Shown: one piece after another, positions 63,505 through 64,000 of the stretch
Numbering within the stretch: position 1 is the stretch's first letter
Layout of the letters: every line of letters begins with the position of its first letter
From: Gemmatimonadota bacterium
Lineage (GTDB): Bacteria; Gemmatimonadota; Gemmatimonadetes; Longimicrobiales; Gaopeijiaceae
Direction: 5' to 3'
Assembly: GCA_016873995.1 (NCBI GenBank)
Contig: VGVR01000003.1
Location: forward strand, 1 to 64,000
Length of the DNA stretch: 64,000 bases
The notes under the pieces: generated by a model
Seen by the model: the letters and a program-made list of their open reading frames with translations, nothing else
The model's database searches: none
What the model was told of the DNA's origin: nothing
Made by a program: the position numbers and the translations under genes

Positions 63505-64000
63505 GCGGCTCGCAGCGCGCTCGCTTCGTACGAGGCGCCGAACAAGTTCACGTGCACGAGCAGGTAGTAGAGCTGGTAGAGGTCGCGCCGATACGCCCGG
63601 TACTCCGCCGATATGCCGCGCACCTCGTGATAGGCATCGTAGAAAGCGCGCTCGAAACCGCCGAATAGCTCGCTCATGGTGAGGTCGACCTCGCCGTGGC
63701 CGAGGTACACGGCGGGATCGATGAGCACGGGCTCGCCACGCCGCAGCGGATCACGCCGCCCGTCATGTCCGCCACGTTGTGCGACGGTCCCGGGGCTCGG
63801 CTCCATGACCTCGGCGACCAGCCAGTTGCCGCCCCAGAGGTCGCCGTGCACCAGCTCGGGGCGCGTCACGTCCGCGAGCGCGGTCGGAATAACTTCGAGC
63901 ACCGCGTCGAGGGCGCGCGTCGCCGTCGCGTCTTGCAGGTAGCCGCCCAGCCGCGCGCGCTCGAGCTGAGGCGCCAGGCGGCGGTCACGCCAGAAGTCCG
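63477..64000 (-). CDS. Fructosamine kinase-family protein, C-terminal part (5' end outside window)
   Basis: The frame is open through the right edge, so only the C-terminal 174 residues are visible. FWRDRRLAPQLERARLGGYL and the catalytic loop LVHGDLWGGNW, the metal-binding LIDPAVYLGHGEVDLTMSEL, and FGGFERAFYDAYHEVRGI identify the fructosamine/ketosamine-3-kinase family (APH-like fold), which phosphorylates glycated amines for deglycation. A short Arg/Gly-rich insertion (GGHDGRRDPLRRGEP) sits between the two catalytic motifs. The 3' end overlaps the aminotransferase gene. Confidence 0.88.
   Translation of the reverse strand, partial: DFWRDRRLAPQLERARLGGYLQDATATRALDAVLEVIPTALADVTRPELVHGDLWGGNWLVAEVMEPSPGTVAQRGGHDGRRDPLRRGEPVLIDPAVYLGHGEVDLTMSELFGGFERAFYDAYHEVRGISAEYRAYRRDLYQLYYLLVHVNLFGASYEASALRAAQRVAAALT

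Overview
This is a high-GC (about two thirds G+C by eye), gene-dense bacterial chromosome segment. I see no rRNA, tRNA, CRISPR array, insertion sequence or phage gene. Several features suggest a Gram-negative member of the FCB superphylum, most likely Gemmatimonadota: TolC and other outer-membrane proteins, many Sec-exported hydrolases, twin-arginine proteins, two MoxR/DUF58/VWA loci, and signal peptides that almost all cleave before glutamine. The phylum is inferred from gene content only. Base-level damage (two in-frame stops, one clear and one probable frameshift) points to real gene decay or to a metagenome-assembled genome with residual errors.

Layout. 1-1.4 kb: tail of a saccharopine dehydrogenase-like gene and a VapBC-type toxin-antitoxin pair whose toxin carries a nonsense codon. 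1.6-5.6 kb: exported PQQ sugar dehydrogenase, M28 peptidase and a divergent beta-propeller lipoprotein. 5.7-11.2 kb: two facing operons holding the queuosine genes queE and queG with a NUDIX hydrolase, a MazG-like pyrophosphohydrolase, an oxidoreductase and a glycosyltransferase. 11.2-20.8 kb: mostly exported or membrane proteins (FAH-family protein, GMC oxidoreductase with its subunit 3, TolC, penicillin acylase, Tat lipoprotein) and a GH18-like protein. 20.9-26.7 kb: first MoxR-DUF58-BatD-BatA-BatB-BatC operon, with five consecutive 4-nt overlaps. 26.8-33.2 kb: metal uptake, with a ZIP-like protein, a membrane-anchored DtxR/FeoA fusion regulator, and two FeoB transporters under different candidate operators. 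33.3-38.4 kb: outer-membrane protein, alpha/beta hydrolase, a coupled pair of pilin-like proteins, and EttA.

38.6-53.5 kb is the most unusual part, a long minus-strand block: DUF4159, a large VWA protein, a caspase-like protein lacking its cysteine, a TPR protein with an embedded HExxH peptidase, then a second MoxR, DUF58, BatA/VWA and a DUF4175 protein with collagen-like Gly-Gln-Gln repeats. It reads as an envelope machine built from an AAA chaperone, VWA adaptors and dead or live proteases. 53.8-64 kb holds housekeeping and small genes: PP2C phosphatase, VOC protein, DinB-like protein, subclass B3 metallo-beta-lactamase-like enzyme, cyclophilin, IF-1, HU, an ATPase-dead DEAD-box-like protein with an RNA-binding tail, an aminotransferase and a truncated fructosamine kinase.

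Working together: the Feo/ZIP/DtxR block is a divalent-metal regulon; the two Bat-type loci probably serve envelope protein maturation or stress; the exported oxidoreductases and hydrolases fit a heterotroph degrading sugars, peptides and amides outside the cytoplasm. Operons are tightly coupled through ATGA, GTGA and TTGA overlaps, and TTG starts are common.
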